Positions 1-8,422 of a stretch of DNA of 64,000 nt are shown here, piece after piece. Under the pieces are notes generated by a model. It ran no database searches and was not told the DNA's origin. It saw only the letters and a program-made list of their open reading frames with translations. The stretch lies in the NCBI RefSeq assembly GCF_004006635.1, contig NZ_CP034842.1, positions 558,001 through 622,000 of the forward strand, written 5' to 3'. Every line of letters starts with the position of its first letter. Positions within the stretch are counted from its first letter, which is position 1. This stretch comes from Fusobacterium necrophorum subsp. necrophorum. Its GTDB lineage: Bacteria > Fusobacteriota > Fusobacteriia > Fusobacteriales > Fusobacteriaceae. Both the position numbers and the translations under genes were made by a program.

Positions 1-1559
1 AGGCTAAAGTTTCTTTTGATGCTATTGAAAGGCTAAAAAATGAAAAAGATGGAAAACTCGTTTTAGTAACTGCAATAACCCCAACGCCTGCTGGAGAAGG
101 AAAATCAACAGTTTCTATTGGACTAGCACAAGGATTAAATAAAATAGGGAAAAAATCAGTGGTAGCATTAAGAGAACCATCTTTAGGACCTGTTTTTGGA
201 GTAAAAGGCGGAGCGGCCGGTGGGGGATATTCACAAGTTGTTCCTATGGAAGATATTAACCTACATTTTACAGGGGACTTACATGCAATTACAGCAGCAA
301 ATAATTTATTAGCCGCACTTATAGATAATCATATTTTTCAAGGAAATACTTTAAAAATTGATATGAAAAATATCATTTGGAAAAGAACATTAGATATGAA
401 TGATCGAACATTAAGAAATATTATTGTCGGTGTTGGAGCTAAGACAGATGGAGTAACTAGAGAAGAGCATTTTATGATTACTGTTGCTTCTGAAATTATG
501 GCTGTGCTTTGTTTGTCAAAAAATTTAGACGATTTAAAAGAAAGACTGTCTAAAATGATAGTTGCTTATAATATAGATGGGGCACCTGTCACTGTAAAAG
601 ACTTAAAGGCAGAAGGATCTATGGCAACACTTTTAAAGGATGCGATTAAACCAAATATTGTTCAAACATTGGAACATACTTTAGCAATTATTCATGGAGG
701 TCCTTTTGCTAACATAGCTCATGGATGTAATTCCTTAATAGCTACAAAATTGGGATTAAAGCTTGGAGAGTATCTAGTGACGGAAGCAGGTTTTGGAGCA
801 GATTTGGGTGCGGAAAAGTTCTTCAATATCAAGTGTAGAAAGGGAAATTTACAACCAAGTGTTGTTGTAATAGTTGCAACAATAAAAGCATTAAAAATGC
901 ATGGCGGAGTTCCAAAAACAAATTTAAAAGAGGAAAATGTTGAAGCTTTAGAAAAAGGAATATCGAACTTAGAACGTCATATTGAAAATGTAAAAAGATA
1001 TGGTGTCCCTGTAGTAGTAGCTTTAAATAAGTTTATGTATGATACACAAAAAGAACTAGATACTTTAATCAAAAAATGTAAAGAATACAATGTAGAAGTT
1101 TCTCTATGTGAATGTTGGGAAAAAGGAGGAGAAGGGACAATTGATCTAGCAAATAAAGTAGTAAAGTTAGCAGATTCTTCTTCAAAGTTTACTTTTTTAT
1201 ATGATCAAGATTTAAGTATTGAAAATAAGTTAAATATAATTGTAAGAGAAATGTATCGAGGAAATAAGGCTATTTTAACTGCTGCAGCAAAAAAACAAGT
1301 GAAAAAACTAGAAGAACTCGGATTGGACAAACTTCCAATCTGTATGGCAAAAACGCAATTTTCATTTTCGGATATAGCATCCAATATAGGAGCACCTTTA
1401 AATTTCGATATTCCAGTACAAAATGTCAGAGTTTCAGCAGGAGCCGGTTTTATTGTCTGTGAAACTTCTAATATTATGGTAATGCCGGGATTACCAAAAG
1501 TTCCTTCTTCTAATAATATTGATATTGATGGAAAAGGAAAAATAAAAGGCTTATTCTAA
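1..1559 (+). CDS. fhs: Formate--tetrahydrofolate ligase, 5' end cut off by the window
   Basis: The enzyme makes 10-formyl-tetrahydrofolate from formate, THF and ATP in the cytoplasm, feeding purine and formyl-Met synthesis. The frame is open from base 3 to the TAA at 1557-1559, so roughly the first 35-40 residues lie outside the window. The family's P-loop TPAGEGKST is encoded near bases 90-118, and the [20 protein letters not shown] block follows at once. The C-terminal part keeps the family block around [11 protein letters not shown] methionine codon at 159 lies downstream of the P-loop and is therefore not the start. No downstream partner gene is present; fhs is followed by about 360 bp of non-coding DNA. 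Confidence 0.97.
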   Translation, partial: AKVSFDAIERLKNEKDGKLVLVTAITPTPAGEGKSTVSIGLAQGLNKIGKKSVVALREPSLGPVFGVKGGAAGGGYSQVVPMEDINLHFTGDLHAITAANNLLAALIDNHIFQGNTLKIDMKNIIWKRTLDMNDRTLRNIIVGVGAKTDGVTREEHFMITVASEIMAVLCLSKNLDDLKERLSKMIVAYNIDGAPVTVKDLKAEGSMATLLKDAIKPNIVQTLEHTLAIIHGGPFANIAHGCNSLIATKLGLKLGEYLVTEAGFGADLGAEKFFNIKCRKGNLQPSVVVIVATIKALKMHGGVPKTNLKEENVEALEKGISNLERHIENVKRYGVPVVVALNKFMYDTQKELDTLIKKCKEYNVEVSLCECWEKGGEGTIDLANKVVKLADSSSKFTFLYDQDLSIENKLNIIVREMYRGNKAILTAAAKKQVKKLEELGLDKLPICMAKTQFSFSDIASNIGAPLNFDIPVQNVRVSAGAGFIVCETSNIMVMPGLPKVPSSNNIDIDGKGKIKGLF

Positions 1560-1595
1560 GTCTTTAAATTTGATTTTATGAATTATGCCAGAACA

Positions 1596-1622
1596 CTCGC
1601 GACTTCAGTCGTGAGAGGTTCA
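1596..1622 (+). mobile_element. Orphan IS200/IS605-type right-end hairpin (remnant)
   Basis: An 8-bp stem CTCGCGAC / GTCGTGAG (one G-T pair) closes a TTCA loop at 1596-1615 and is followed by GGTTCA. A GACTT-(C/T)AGTC hairpin followed by GGTTCA is typical of the right end of tnpB-carrying IS200/IS605 elements, where it also forms the 3' part of the omega RNA. No tnpA or tnpB reading frame lies next to it, so this would be a relic. The identification is from memory of the family; a plain terminator stem is the alternative. Confidence 0.5.
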
Positions 1623-1656
1623 GTGAGATTTGAACAATTAAAATATCTGACATAGG

Positions 1657-1694
1657 CTGCACTCATAATCTTGTGTTCAAGATCATGGGTGCAG
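1657..1694. repeat. Dispersed hairpin, copy 1 (also at 29253)
   Basis: Inverted repeat with CTGCAC ... GTGCAG outer arms and ATCTTG / CAAGAT inner arms. A close relative occurs at 29253-29294, where it is followed by a run of T and sits as a terminator. Here the T-run is weaker (TTCAATTTTT), so termination is possible but less certain. Apart from this hairpin, the relic before it and the terminator after it, I see no gene in 1560-1919. Confidence 0.55.
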
Positions 1695-1807
1695 TTCAAT
1701 TTTTAATGGAAGGAAATCTCTATATTTTAAGGAATACAATAATTAGATATTCAAGAAGTGTTTAAAGAGTTATTAGAAGGGAAACTGGTAAAGATATAAG
1801 ATATTCT

Positions 1808-1840
1808 AAGGAACATACAGTCGTATGTTCCTTTTGTTTT
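1808..1840 (+). terminator. Rho-independent terminator-like hairpin
   Basis: An 11-bp perfect stem AAGGAACATAC / GTATGTTCCTT (1808-1833) with a 4-base loop, followed by TTGTTTT. The nearly symmetrical flanks mean it could work on either strand. Confidence 0.7.
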
Positions 1841-1919
1841 GGAGAACAATTATTTTTTGAAAAGCGATTAGAAAGCAAACATTTTCTATTAAAAAAACAC
1901 CAATTTTTTTAAAAATGAA

Positions 1920-1948
1920 TTGACAAAAGAATAAAAATGAAGTATTCT
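1920..1948 (+). promoter_or_regulatory. Sigma-70-type promoter of the TRAP operon
   Basis: TTGACA at 1920-1925, a 17-base spacer, then TATTCT at 1943-1948. Transcription would start near 1955, giving a leader of about 85 bases before dctP. Confidence 0.75.
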
Positions 1949-2044
1949 AAGGTAGAAATGCAATAAGCTTAGTGTAAGGGAGGAGCTTCAAGAGAAATCG
2001 AGAGGGTCTTTTTTTACCTAAAACAAATAAGGGAGGAAATGAGA

Positions 2045-3088
2045 ATGAGAAAAGGATTCAAATTTTTCTGTGCTATGGGGTTATTGGCCTTAGCTCTAGT
2101 CGGATGTGGAGGAAACAAAGATGCTGCTGCACCAGAAGGAGAAAAGAAAGAAGCGAGAGTTATTAAAGTGACTACAAAGTTTGTAGACGATGAACAAACT
2201 GCGAAGTCTTTAGTAAAAGTAGTGGAAAAGGTAAATGAAAGAAGCAAGGGAAGTTTGGAATTACAATTATTTACAAGTGGAACCTTACCGATTGGAAAAG
2301 ACGGTATGGAACAAGTTGCAAACGGTTCCGATTGGATTTTAGTGGATGGAGTAAATTTCTTAGGAGATTATATTCCGGATTATAATGCCGTTACAGGACC
2401 TATGCTATATCAAAGTTTTGATGAATATTTAAGAATGGTTCGAACACCTTTGGTGGAAAACTTAAACAAACAAGCAGAAGAAAAAGGAATCAAAGTATTG
2501 TCTTTGGATTGGTTATTCGGATTTAGAAATATGATTACGAAAAAACCTGTAAAGACTCCGGAAGATATGAAAGGATTAAAATTAAGAGTTCCTACCAGTC
2601 AATTGTATACCTTTACGATTGAAGCCATGGGAGGAAATCCAGTTGCAATGCCTTATCCTGATACTTATGCAGCATTACAACAAGGGGTTATTGATGGATT
2701 GGAAGGATCTATCTTAAGTTACTATGGAACAAAACAATATGAAAATGTAAAAGAATATTCTTTGACTCGACATTTATTAGGAGTTTCAGCAGTATGCATT
2801 TCCAAAGCATGTTGGGATAGCTTAACGGACGAAGAAAGAACAATTATCCAAGAAGAATTTGATGCGGGAGCACAAGACAATTTAACGGAAACTATCAAAT
2901 TGGAAGATGAATATGCAGAAAAATTAAAAGAAAATGGAGTAACTTTCCATGAAGTAGATGCGGAAGCTTTCAATAAGGCAGCAGCACCTGTTTATGGAAT
3001 GTTCCCTAAATGGACTCCGGGAATTTATGATGAAATCATGAAGAATTTAAAAGAAATTCGAGAAGAACTCGCAAAAGAAGGAAAATAA
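2045..3088 (+). CDS. TRAP transporter substrate-binding lipoprotein (DctP family)
   Basis: This is the periplasmic binding protein of a tripartite ATP-independent importer, which hands an organic acid to the QM membrane subunits and uses an ion gradient. The start at 2045 is chosen over the ATG at 2039 because GGAGG (2032-2036) is 8 bases from 2045 but only 2 bases from 2039. The N-terminus is a lipoprotein signal (hydrophobic run then LVGCGG, lipobox Cys). The DctP core is clear: the GLKLRVP segment carries the arginine that usually binds the substrate carboxylate, and YPDTYAALQQGVIDGLEG follows. Substrate cannot be read from sequence. It heads an operon with dctQ, dctM and a HAD phosphatase. 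Confidence 0.93.
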   Translation: MRKGFKFFCAMGLLALALVGCGGNKDAAAPEGEKKEARVIKVTTKFVDDEQTAKSLVKVVEKVNERSKGSLELQLFTSGTLPIGKDGMEQVANGSDWILVDGVNFLGDYIPDYNAVTGPMLYQSFDEYLRMVRTPLVENLNKQAEEKGIKVLSLDWLFGFRNMITKKPVKTPEDMKGLKLRVPTSQLYTFTIEAMGGNPVAMPYPDTYAALQQGVIDGLEGSILSYYGTKQYENVKEYSLTRHLLGVSAVCISKACWDSLTDEERTIIQEEFDAGAQDNLTETIKLEDEYAEKLKENGVTFHEVDAEAFNKAAAPVYGMFPKWTPGIYDEIMKNLKEIREELAKEGK

Positions 3089-3106
3089 TAGAGAAGCATT
3101 TCAGTG

Positions 3107-3126
3107 GGGGATGTTTTAACATCCCC
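3107..3126 (+). terminator. Attenuator hairpin between dctP and dctQ
   Basis: GGGGATG / CATCCCC stem with a 6-base TTTTAA loop, followed by TGTTCTTAT. It is likely to stop part of the transcription and leave more mRNA for the binding protein than for the membrane subunits, or to protect the dctP 3' end. Confidence 0.6.
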
Positions 3127-3154
3127 TGTTCTTATATAGTAGGAGAGAAGAAGC

Positions 3155-3640
3155 ATGAGGGATTTATTAAAAAAATTTGAATTGTATTTGGGAAGTATTT
3201 TTATCAGCATAACTGTTGTGGTTGTTATCATGAATGTATTCACCCGTTACTTCTTAAAATTTACTTACTTTTGGGCGGAAGAAGTGGCAGTAGGATGTTT
3301 TGTATGGACTATTTTTCTTGGAACAGCGGCAGCTTACCGAGAAAGAGCTTTGATAGGGGTCGAAGCTATCGTAGTTCTATTGCCAAAAAAAATTAGAAAA
3401 GTAGTGGAGTTTATTACCTTTTTGTTGTTGGTAATCATTAGCGGAATTATGTTTTATTTCAGTTTGACCTATGTTATGGGTTCCAGTAAAATTACTTCAG
3501 CTCTGGAAATTTCGTACTCTTATATCAATAGCGGAATTGTCCTTTCATTTGCTTTGATGACAATATATTCTGTTATCTTTGCAGCGCAATGTTTTAAAGA
3601 AATGGTGACAGGACAAGAGTATAAGGAAATAGAAGGATAG
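3155..3640 (+). CDS. TRAP transporter small permease (DctQ family)
   Basis: A 161-residue inner-membrane protein with four predicted membrane helices, the size and topology of DctQ subunits. The family motif region FTYFWAEEVAVGCFVWTIFLG lies around residues 36-56, with the paired acidic residues after Trp typical of DctQ. It scaffolds the large DctM subunit encoded 11 bases downstream. AGGAGAG precedes the ATG by a normal distance. Confidence 0.92.
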   Translation: MRDLLKKFELYLGSIFISITVVVVIMNVFTRYFLKFTYFWAEEVAVGCFVWTIFLGTAAAYRERALIGVEAIVVLLPKKIRKVVEFITFLLLVIISGIMFYFSLTYVMGSSKITSALEISYSYINSGIVLSFALMTIYSVIFAAQCFKEMVTGQEYKEIEG

Positions 3641-3651
3641 GGGGGAATTTC

Positions 3652-4938
3652 ATGGAAGCATTTTTACCGGTAATTGTTTTATTTATATTATTTTTTCTAA
3701 ACATCCCTATTGGTTTTGCTCTAATGGGATCGGCTTTATTTTATTTTATGTTTTTGAATACTACCATGGCCATGAATATGGTAATTCAACAATTCGTGAC
3801 AGCTGTGGAATCCTTTCCTTATTTGGCAGTGCCATTTTTTATCATGGTAGGTTCCGTGATGAATTATTCCGGAATCAGTGAAGAGTTGATGAATATGGCG
3901 GAAGTATTGGCGGGGCATATGAAGGGCGGATTGGCTCAAGTAAACTGTCTATTAAGTGCCATGATGGGAGGAATTTCAGGCTCCGCCAATGCCGATGCAG
4001 CAATGGAATCTAAAATTTTGGTACCTGAAATGATTAAAAAAGGTTTCTCAAAACCTTTTTCAGCAGCGGTTACCGCTGCCTCTTCCGCAGTAAGTCCAGT
4101 AATTCCGCCGGGGACAAACTTAATCCTATACGCATTGATTGCGAATGTTCCGGTAGGAGATATGTTCTTAGCCGGATATACTCCGGGAATTTTGATGACT
4201 TTGGCAATGATGATTACCGTACATATTATTTCTGTAAAAAGAGGTTATCAGCCTTCCCGAGAACGAATGGCAAGACCGTCTGAAATTGGGAAGCAGGCGG
4301 TAAAATCCGTTTGGGCCTTGGCAATTCCGTTTGGAATCATTTTAGGGATGAGAATTGGAATGTTTACTCCGACAGAAGCGGGAGGAGTCGCTGTATTTTT
4401 CTGTTTTGTAGTAGGATTTTTTGTCTATAAGAAATTGAAGTTACACCATATTCCCATTATTTTAATGGAAACGGTAAAAAGCACAGGAGCAGTTATGATT
4501 ATCATCGCCAGTGCGAAAGTATTCGGTTACTATATGACTTTGGAAAGAATTCCTCAAATGATTACCGAAGGATTGATGAATTTTACAAACAGTCCTGTAC
4601 TCTTGTTGATGGTTATCAACTTATTATTATTGTTTGTAGGAATGTTCATAGAAGGGGGAGCAGCCTTGGTTATCCTGGCTCCTTTATTAGTTCCTGCAGT
4701 TAAGGCTTTGGGAGTGGATCCGTTACATTTTGGAGTGATCTTCATTGTAAATATTATGATTGGAGGTTTGACGCCACCGTTCGGTTCTATGATGTTTACA
4801 GTATGTTCGATTGTAGATGTGAAATTGGAAGAGTTTATTCGAGAAGTATGGCCGTTTATCCTATCTCTTGCCATTGTATTGCTATTGGTGACTTATTCTT
4901 CGACAGTCGCTTTGTTTATTCCGAATTTATTTCGATAG
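3652..4938 (+). CDS. TRAP transporter large permease (DctM family)
   Basis: A 428-residue polytopic inner-membrane protein that forms the transport path of the TRAP system. The length and hydrophobic pattern (about 11-12 helices) are usual for DctM. Family blocks visible include the GGISGSANADAA segment, the PVIPPGTNLILYALIANVPVGDMFLAGYTPG loop region and the MIGGLTPPFGSMMFTV block near the C-terminus. It sits in the same operon as dctP and dctQ, and a HAD phosphatase follows after only 14 bases. Confidence 0.94.
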   Translation: MEAFLPVIVLFILFFLNIPIGFALMGSALFYFMFLNTTMAMNMVIQQFVTAVESFPYLAVPFFIMVGSVMNYSGISEELMNMAEVLAGHMKGGLAQVNCLLSAMMGGISGSANADAAMESKILVPEMIKKGFSKPFSAAVTAASSAVSPVIPPGTNLILYALIANVPVGDMFLAGYTPGILMTLAMMITVHIISVKRGYQPSRERMARPSEIGKQAVKSVWALAIPFGIILGMRIGMFTPTEAGGVAVFFCFVVGFFVYKKLKLHHIPIILMETVKSTGAVMIIIASAKVFGYYMTLERIPQMITEGLMNFTNSPVLLLMVINLLLLFVGMFIEGGAALVILAPLLVPAVKALGVDPLHFGVIFIVNIMIGGLTPPFGSMMFTVCSIVDVKLEEFIREVWPFILSLAIVLLLVTYSSTVALFIPNLFR

Positions 4939-4952
4939 GTCGGGATGAAGTC

Positions 4953-5744
4953 ATGGATAGATTGCAAAAGAAAACATGTTTTCTCTTTGACTTGGACGGA
5001 ACGATTTATTTGTCGGAACATTTGATTCCGGGGGCCGCCGATCTGTTGGATGAAATTCGAAAACAAGGAAAAAACTTTGCCTTTATGACGAATAATTCTT
5101 CTTCCACCAAAAAGCAGTATTTGGATAAATTCAAAGCTTTGGGGATCGATGTGACAGCCAAAGAAGTTTTGACTTCCACGGACGCCACTTTGCGATATTT
5201 GAAGCTGCAAAAGATGAAAAACATTGTCTTGCTGGCAACTCCGGAAGTGGAAAAAGAATTTGAAGAAGCGGGTTTTTTTCTTGTCAAAGAGAGAGGTCTG
5301 GAAGCGGACTGTGTGGTTTTGACTTTCGATGTCAGTTTGACCTATGAGAAAATTTGGACAGCCTATGACTATTTGGTAAAAGGGGCCGCTTATATTGCCA
5401 GTCATTCGGATTATCTGTGCCCTTTGAAGGACGGATTCAAACCGGATGTGGGCTCTTTTATTTCTCTGTTTCAAACAGCTTGTCATCGAGAACCTCTGAT
5501 TATCGGAAAACCGAATCATTATATGGTAGATGAGGCCATGGACAGATTTGGAATTTCCAAAGAGGAAATGGTTATTGTAGGAGATAGACTTTATACGGAT
5601 ATTCGAACGGGACTTCGAAGCGGCATCACTACAATAGCTGTTTTGAGTGGAGAAACCACGAAAGATATGTTGGAAAATACCCAGGATATACCGGATTATG
5701 TATTTCCCAGTGTGAAAGAAATTTTTGAACACATCAAAAAATAG
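4953..5744 (+). CDS. HAD-IIA family phosphatase (NagD/AraL-like)
   Basis: A 263-residue cytoplasmic hydrolase of the HAD-IIA group, which dephosphorylates small phosphometabolites such as sugar phosphates. Motif I FDLDGTIY holds the nucleophile Asp and the acid/base Asp. TNNSSST is the motif II region, and the C-terminal GDRLYTDI block is motif IV. The open frame extends upstream into dctM, but the ATG at 4953 gives the normal start four residues before the Gln-Lys-Lys leading to motif I. It lies 14 bases after dctM, so it is probably co-transcribed and acts on whatever the TRAP system imports; the exact substrate is unknown. Confidence 0.9.
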   Translation: MDRLQKKTCFLFDLDGTIYLSEHLIPGAADLLDEIRKQGKNFAFMTNNSSSTKKQYLDKFKALGIDVTAKEVLTSTDATLRYLKLQKMKNIVLLATPEVEKEFEEAGFFLVKERGLEADCVVLTFDVSLTYEKIWTAYDYLVKGAAYIASHSDYLCPLKDGFKPDVGSFISLFQTACHREPLIIGKPNHYMVDEAMDRFGISKEEMVIVGDRLYTDIRTGLRSGITTIAVLSGETTKDMLENTQDIPDYVFPSVKEIFEHIKK

Positions 5745-5751
5745 TATGGAA

Positions 5752-5790
5752 GGAGTTGCTTTTTTCGGATAGAAAAGCAACTCCATTGTT
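5752..5790 (+). terminator. Terminator of the TRAP-HAD operon
   Basis: GGAGTTGCTTTT / AAAAGCAACTCC stem (5752-5784) followed by ATTGTTTT. It sits 8 bases after the HAD stop codon. Confidence 0.8.
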
Positions 5791-5824
5791 TTCTAAATAA
5801 TTAGAAAAATAAAAGAATAAAGTA

Positions 5825-5853
5825 TTGACAAGAATCATGTTCTGTGATAGTAT
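5825..5853 (+). promoter_or_regulatory. Strong extended -10 promoter for rpmG-tRNA-secE-nusG
   Basis: TTGACA at 5825-5830, a 17-base spacer, TAGTAT at 5848-5853, with TG one base before the -10 hexamer (extended -10). A leader of about 110 bases follows before rpmG. Confidence 0.8.
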
Positions 5854-5895
5854 ACTATATGTCTTAGTAAGCAAGCGACAGGAAAAACTCTAGTA

Positions 5896-5915
5896 CCATA
5901 TCGCTTAGCATATGG
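5896..5915 (+). promoter_or_regulatory. Hairpin in the rpmG leader
   Basis: CCATAT / ATATGG stem with an 8-base loop in the 5' untranslated leader, followed by GGAGG that has no start codon at the right distance. The role is unknown; it may set leader stability or control. Confidence 0.4.
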
Positions 5916-5971
5916 GAGGATCAACCAGATACCGTTAAGGAGTGGTAACAACTGTTAAAGGAGGCAAAGAG

Positions 5972-6124
5972 ATGAGAGTACAAGTTTTATTGGAATGTAC
6001 AGAAACAAAATTAAGACATTATTCTACAACAAAGAATAAAAAGAATACTCCAGAAAGATTGGAAATAAAAAAATACAATCCAGTTTTGAAGAGACACACA
6101 ATTTACAAAGAAGTAAAAAAATAA
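5972..6124 (+). CDS. rpmG: 50S ribosomal protein L33
   Basis: A 50-residue protein of the large subunit near the E site. The start at 5972 is set by AAAGGAGG ten bases upstream and by the family start [11 protein letters not shown]; the longer open frame upstream is not conserved. Only one cysteine (Cys9) is present, so the two CxxC zinc pairs of the zinc-binding L33 form are missing and this is the zinc-independent form. It sits before tRNA-Trp, secE and nusG, a common bacterial order. Confidence 0.93.
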   Translation: MRVQVLLECTETKLRHYSTTKNKKNTPERLEIKKYNPVLKRHTIYKEVKK

Positions 6125-6156
6125 AAACTAGCTAAGGAAAATAAGTAACAACATGC

Positions 6157-6232
6157 AGGTCAATGGCTCAATTGGTAGAGCATCGGTCTCCAAAACCGAG
6201 GGTTGGGGGTTCGAGTCCCTCTTGACCTGCCA
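6157..6232 (+). tRNA. tRNA-Trp (anticodon CCA)
   Basis: A full cloverleaf can be drawn: acceptor AGGTCAA / TTGACCT, D arm GCTC...GAGC, anticodon loop CTCCAAA giving CCA, T arm GGGGG-TTCGAGT-CCCTC, and an encoded 3' GCCA. It lies between rpmG and secE and is probably processed from the same transcript. Confidence 0.97.
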
Positions 6233-6256
6233 TTTTTATGGAGGAAAGGAGAACTT

Positions 6257-6439
6257 ATGAGTTTATTTCAAGATGTTAGAAAAGAATACTCAAAGGTGCA
6301 ATGGCCTAAGAAGAAAGAGATTGTAAGTTCAACTGTCTGGGTTGTTGTTATGGCCGTCATATTGAGTATATATTTAGGAGTTTTTGATTTAATTGCTACA
6401 AGACTATTGAAAAATTTGGTTTCTCTGTTTGGAGGATAG
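6257..6439 (+). CDS. secE: Preprotein translocase subunit SecE
   Basis: A 60-residue single-span inner-membrane protein that clamps SecY in the SecYEG channel. The amphipathic stretch VRKEYSKVQWPKKKEI before the single helix is the SecE signature (the WP motif at residues 17-18). The start is set by GGAAAGGAG 5-6 bases upstream of 6257. nusG starts 3 bases after the stop. Confidence 0.95.
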   Translation: MSLFQDVRKEYSKVQWPKKKEIVSSTVWVVVMAVILSIYLGVFDLIATRLLKNLVSLFGG

Positions 6440-6442
6440 ACA

Positions 6443-7027
6443 ATGACAAAGACAGAAGTAAAAAGATGGTTTATGATACATACATATTCAGGCTATGAAA
6501 AAAAAGTAAAAACAGACTTAGAGCAAAAAATAGAAACTTTAGGAATGAAGGAAATTGTAAGTAAAATTTTAGTTCCGGAAGAAAAAAGTACCGAAATTGT
6601 TCGTGGAAAAGAAAAAGTAGTGTTTCGAAAAATATTCCCCGGATATGTTATGTTAGAAATGACGGCAGTACGTGAAGAAAGCGACGAAGGAATCAACTAT
6701 AAGGTGGATTCCGATGCGTGGTATGTAGTTCGAAATACCAACGGAGTAACGGGCTTTGTCGGAGTAGGGTCTGATCCGATTCCTATGGAAGAGCATGAAG
6801 TGGAGAATGTATTTCGTGTGATAGGCTATGAACAAGAAGTGCGAGAATTTCATAAAGCAGATTTTCAAATTGGAGACTATGTAAAAGTCTTAGAAGGAGG
6901 ATTTGTAAATAAAGAAGGAAAAGTCGCAGAAATGGACTATGAACAGGGAAAAGTAAAAATTATGATTGATATATTTGGGAGAATGACACCGGTAGAAGTT
7001 TCTTTCTCGAGTGTCGAAAAGATGTAG
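6443..7027 (+). CDS. nusG: Transcription termination/antitermination factor NusG
   Basis: A 194-residue factor that binds the RNA polymerase clamp and links it to ribosomes or Rho. The N-terminal NGN domain begins with WFMIHTYSGYEKKV and contains the FRKIFPGYV block. The C-terminal KOW domain (about residues 140-190) has QIGDYVKVLEGGFVNKEGKV. Normal length, 3 bases after secE. Confidence 0.96.
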   Translation: MTKTEVKRWFMIHTYSGYEKKVKTDLEQKIETLGMKEIVSKILVPEEKSTEIVRGKEKVVFRKIFPGYVMLEMTAVREESDEGINYKVDSDAWYVVRNTNGVTGFVGVGSDPIPMEEHEVENVFRVIGYEQEVREFHKADFQIGDYVKVLEGGFVNKEGKVAEMDYEQGKVKIMIDIFGRMTPVEVSFSSVEKM

Positions 7028-7063
7028 AAACATCACAGATTATTTGGAGGTGTAAGAAACAAA

Positions 7064-7489
7064 ATGGCAAAAGAAGTGATCGGACTTATAAAATTACAAT
7101 TACCAGCAGGGAAAGCAAACCCAGCTCCACCAGTAGGACCAGCTTTGGGACAACATGGTGTAAATATTATGGAATTCTGTAAAGCATTTAATGCAAAAAC
7201 ACAAGATAAAGCGGGATGGATTATTCCGGTAGAAATTTCTGTTTACAATGACAGATCTTTTACCTTTATTTTGAAAACTCCGCCAGCATCTGACTTATTA
7301 AAGAAAGCAGCCGGAATTCAATCAGGAGCAAAAAATTCTAAAAAAGAAGTCGCTGGAAAAATTACCACTGCAAAATTAAGAGAATTAGCAGAAACAAAAA
7401 TGCCTGATTTAAATGCAGGAAATGTGGAAGCGGCTATGAAAATTATTGCAGGATCTGCAAGATCAATGGGAATTAAAATTGAAGACTAG
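7064..7489 (+). CDS. rplK: 50S ribosomal protein L11
   Basis: A 141-residue protein of the GTPase-associated centre. It has the usual [34 protein letters not shown] start and the C-terminal RNA-binding half ending [19 protein letters not shown] lies 13-14 bases upstream. rplA follows after a 58-base gap that holds a regulatory hairpin. Confidence 0.97.
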   Translation: MAKEVIGLIKLQLPAGKANPAPPVGPALGQHGVNIMEFCKAFNAKTQDKAGWIIPVEISVYNDRSFTFILKTPPASDLLKKAAGIQSGAKNSKKEVAGKITTAKLRELAETKMPDLNAGNVEAAMKIIAGSARSMGIKIED

Positions 7490-7501
7490 TTTTGGAGAAG
7501 A

Positions 7502-7527
7502 GTGGTAGGATCATATCCGATGACCAC
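7502..7527 (+). promoter_or_regulatory. Probable L1 protein autoregulatory RNA site
   Basis: A hairpin in the rplK-rplA gap: outer stem GTGGT / ACCAC, inner stem GGAT / ATCC, separated by an asymmetric loop with A on one side and GATG on the other. This resembles the asymmetric-loop site that L1 binds in 23S rRNA and in its own mRNA. It sits just before the rplA ribosome-binding site. The match is by eye. Confidence 0.55.
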
Positions 7528-7547
7528 GTAGGGAGGAAATTAAAGAA

Positions 7548-8255
7548 ATGGCAAAACATAGAGGAAAGAAATATATCGAAGCTTCTAAGTTGGTAGAAAC
7601 CGGAAAGCTTTATGAAGTAAAAGAAGCGTTGGAATTGGTTGCAAAGACAAGAACAGCTAACTTTGTAGAAACAGTGGAAGTGGCATTGAAATTGGGAGTT
7701 GATCCCAGACATGCGGATCAACAAGTAAGAGGTACCGTAGTATTGCCTCACGGAACGGGAAAAACTGTAAAAATCTTAGCGATTACTTCCGGAGAAAATG
7801 TACAAAAAGCATTGGATGCAGGAGCAGATTATGCAGGAGCGGAAGAATATATCAGCCAAATTCAGCAAGGTTGGTTAGATTTTGATTTAGTTATCGCAAC
7901 TCCTGACATGATGCCTAAAATTGGTAGATTAGGAAAAATTTTGGGAACAAAAGGATTAATGCCTAATCCAAAATCAGGAACAGTCACTCCTGATATTGCA
8001 GCAGCGGTATCAGAATTTAAAAAGGGAAAATTGGCGTTCCGTGTTGATAAAGTAGGATCTATTCATGTTGCAATTGGAAAAGCAGATTTCGCAGTAGATA
8101 AAATTGAAGAAAACTTTAAAGCCTTTATGGATCAAATCGTAAGATTGAAACCGGCCGCTTCTAAAGGACAATACTTAAGAAGTGTTGCAGTATCTTTGAC
8201 AATGGGACCGGGAGTCAAAATGGATCCGTTGTTAGTAGCTAAATATGTTGGATAA
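7548..8255 (+). CDS. rplA: 50S ribosomal protein L1
   Basis: A 235-residue L1-stalk protein involved in E-site tRNA release; it also represses its own mRNA in many bacteria. Family blocks seen: [41 protein letters not shown], and the C-terminal GPGVKMDP. The start follows GGGAGGAAA by a usual distance. Confidence 0.97.
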   Translation: MAKHRGKKYIEASKLVETGKLYEVKEALELVAKTRTANFVETVEVALKLGVDPRHADQQVRGTVVLPHGTGKTVKILAITSGENVQKALDAGADYAGAEEYISQIQQGWLDFDLVIATPDMMPKIGRLGKILGTKGLMPNPKSGTVTPDIAAAVSEFKKGKLAFRVDKVGSIHVAIGKADFAVDKIEENFKAFMDQIVRLKPAASKGQYLRSVAVSLTMGPGVKMDPLLVAKYVG

Positions 8256-8261
8256 TAATTG

Positions 8262-8400
8262 AATATAAATCCAAACCAAAGACCGTAGGAGATTCGTAAG
8301 AATCCTAACAAGTCCTACCGAGGTTGGAGTAAGCAATACGCTGACCTCAACTGTGATAACAGAACCTCCGGACTTCTTTGGGTACGGAGGTATTTTTATG
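8262..8400 (+). promoter_or_regulatory. L10 leader RNA with attenuator
   Basis: The rplA-rplJ gap holds a structured leader: a long stem region (CCGTAGGAGATTCG... with TCCTACCGAGG), then a GAGGT...ACCTC arm, then the hairpin ACCTCCG / CGGAGGT (8364-8391) followed by TATTTTT. This is the arrangement of the ribosomal protein L10 leader, where the L10-L12 complex binds the first part and controls read-through of the terminator. The assignment comes from position and layout. Confidence 0.75.
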
Positions 8401-8422
8401 AAAAGGGGAGGTGAAAATCAAT

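Noticed and set aside
4893..5786. 297-codon minus-strand frame opposite the HAD phosphatase gene
   Set aside because: It lies antisense to a gene with clear HAD motifs, shows no recognisable family, and is rich in Phe, Ile, Ser and His as expected of an antisense shadow.
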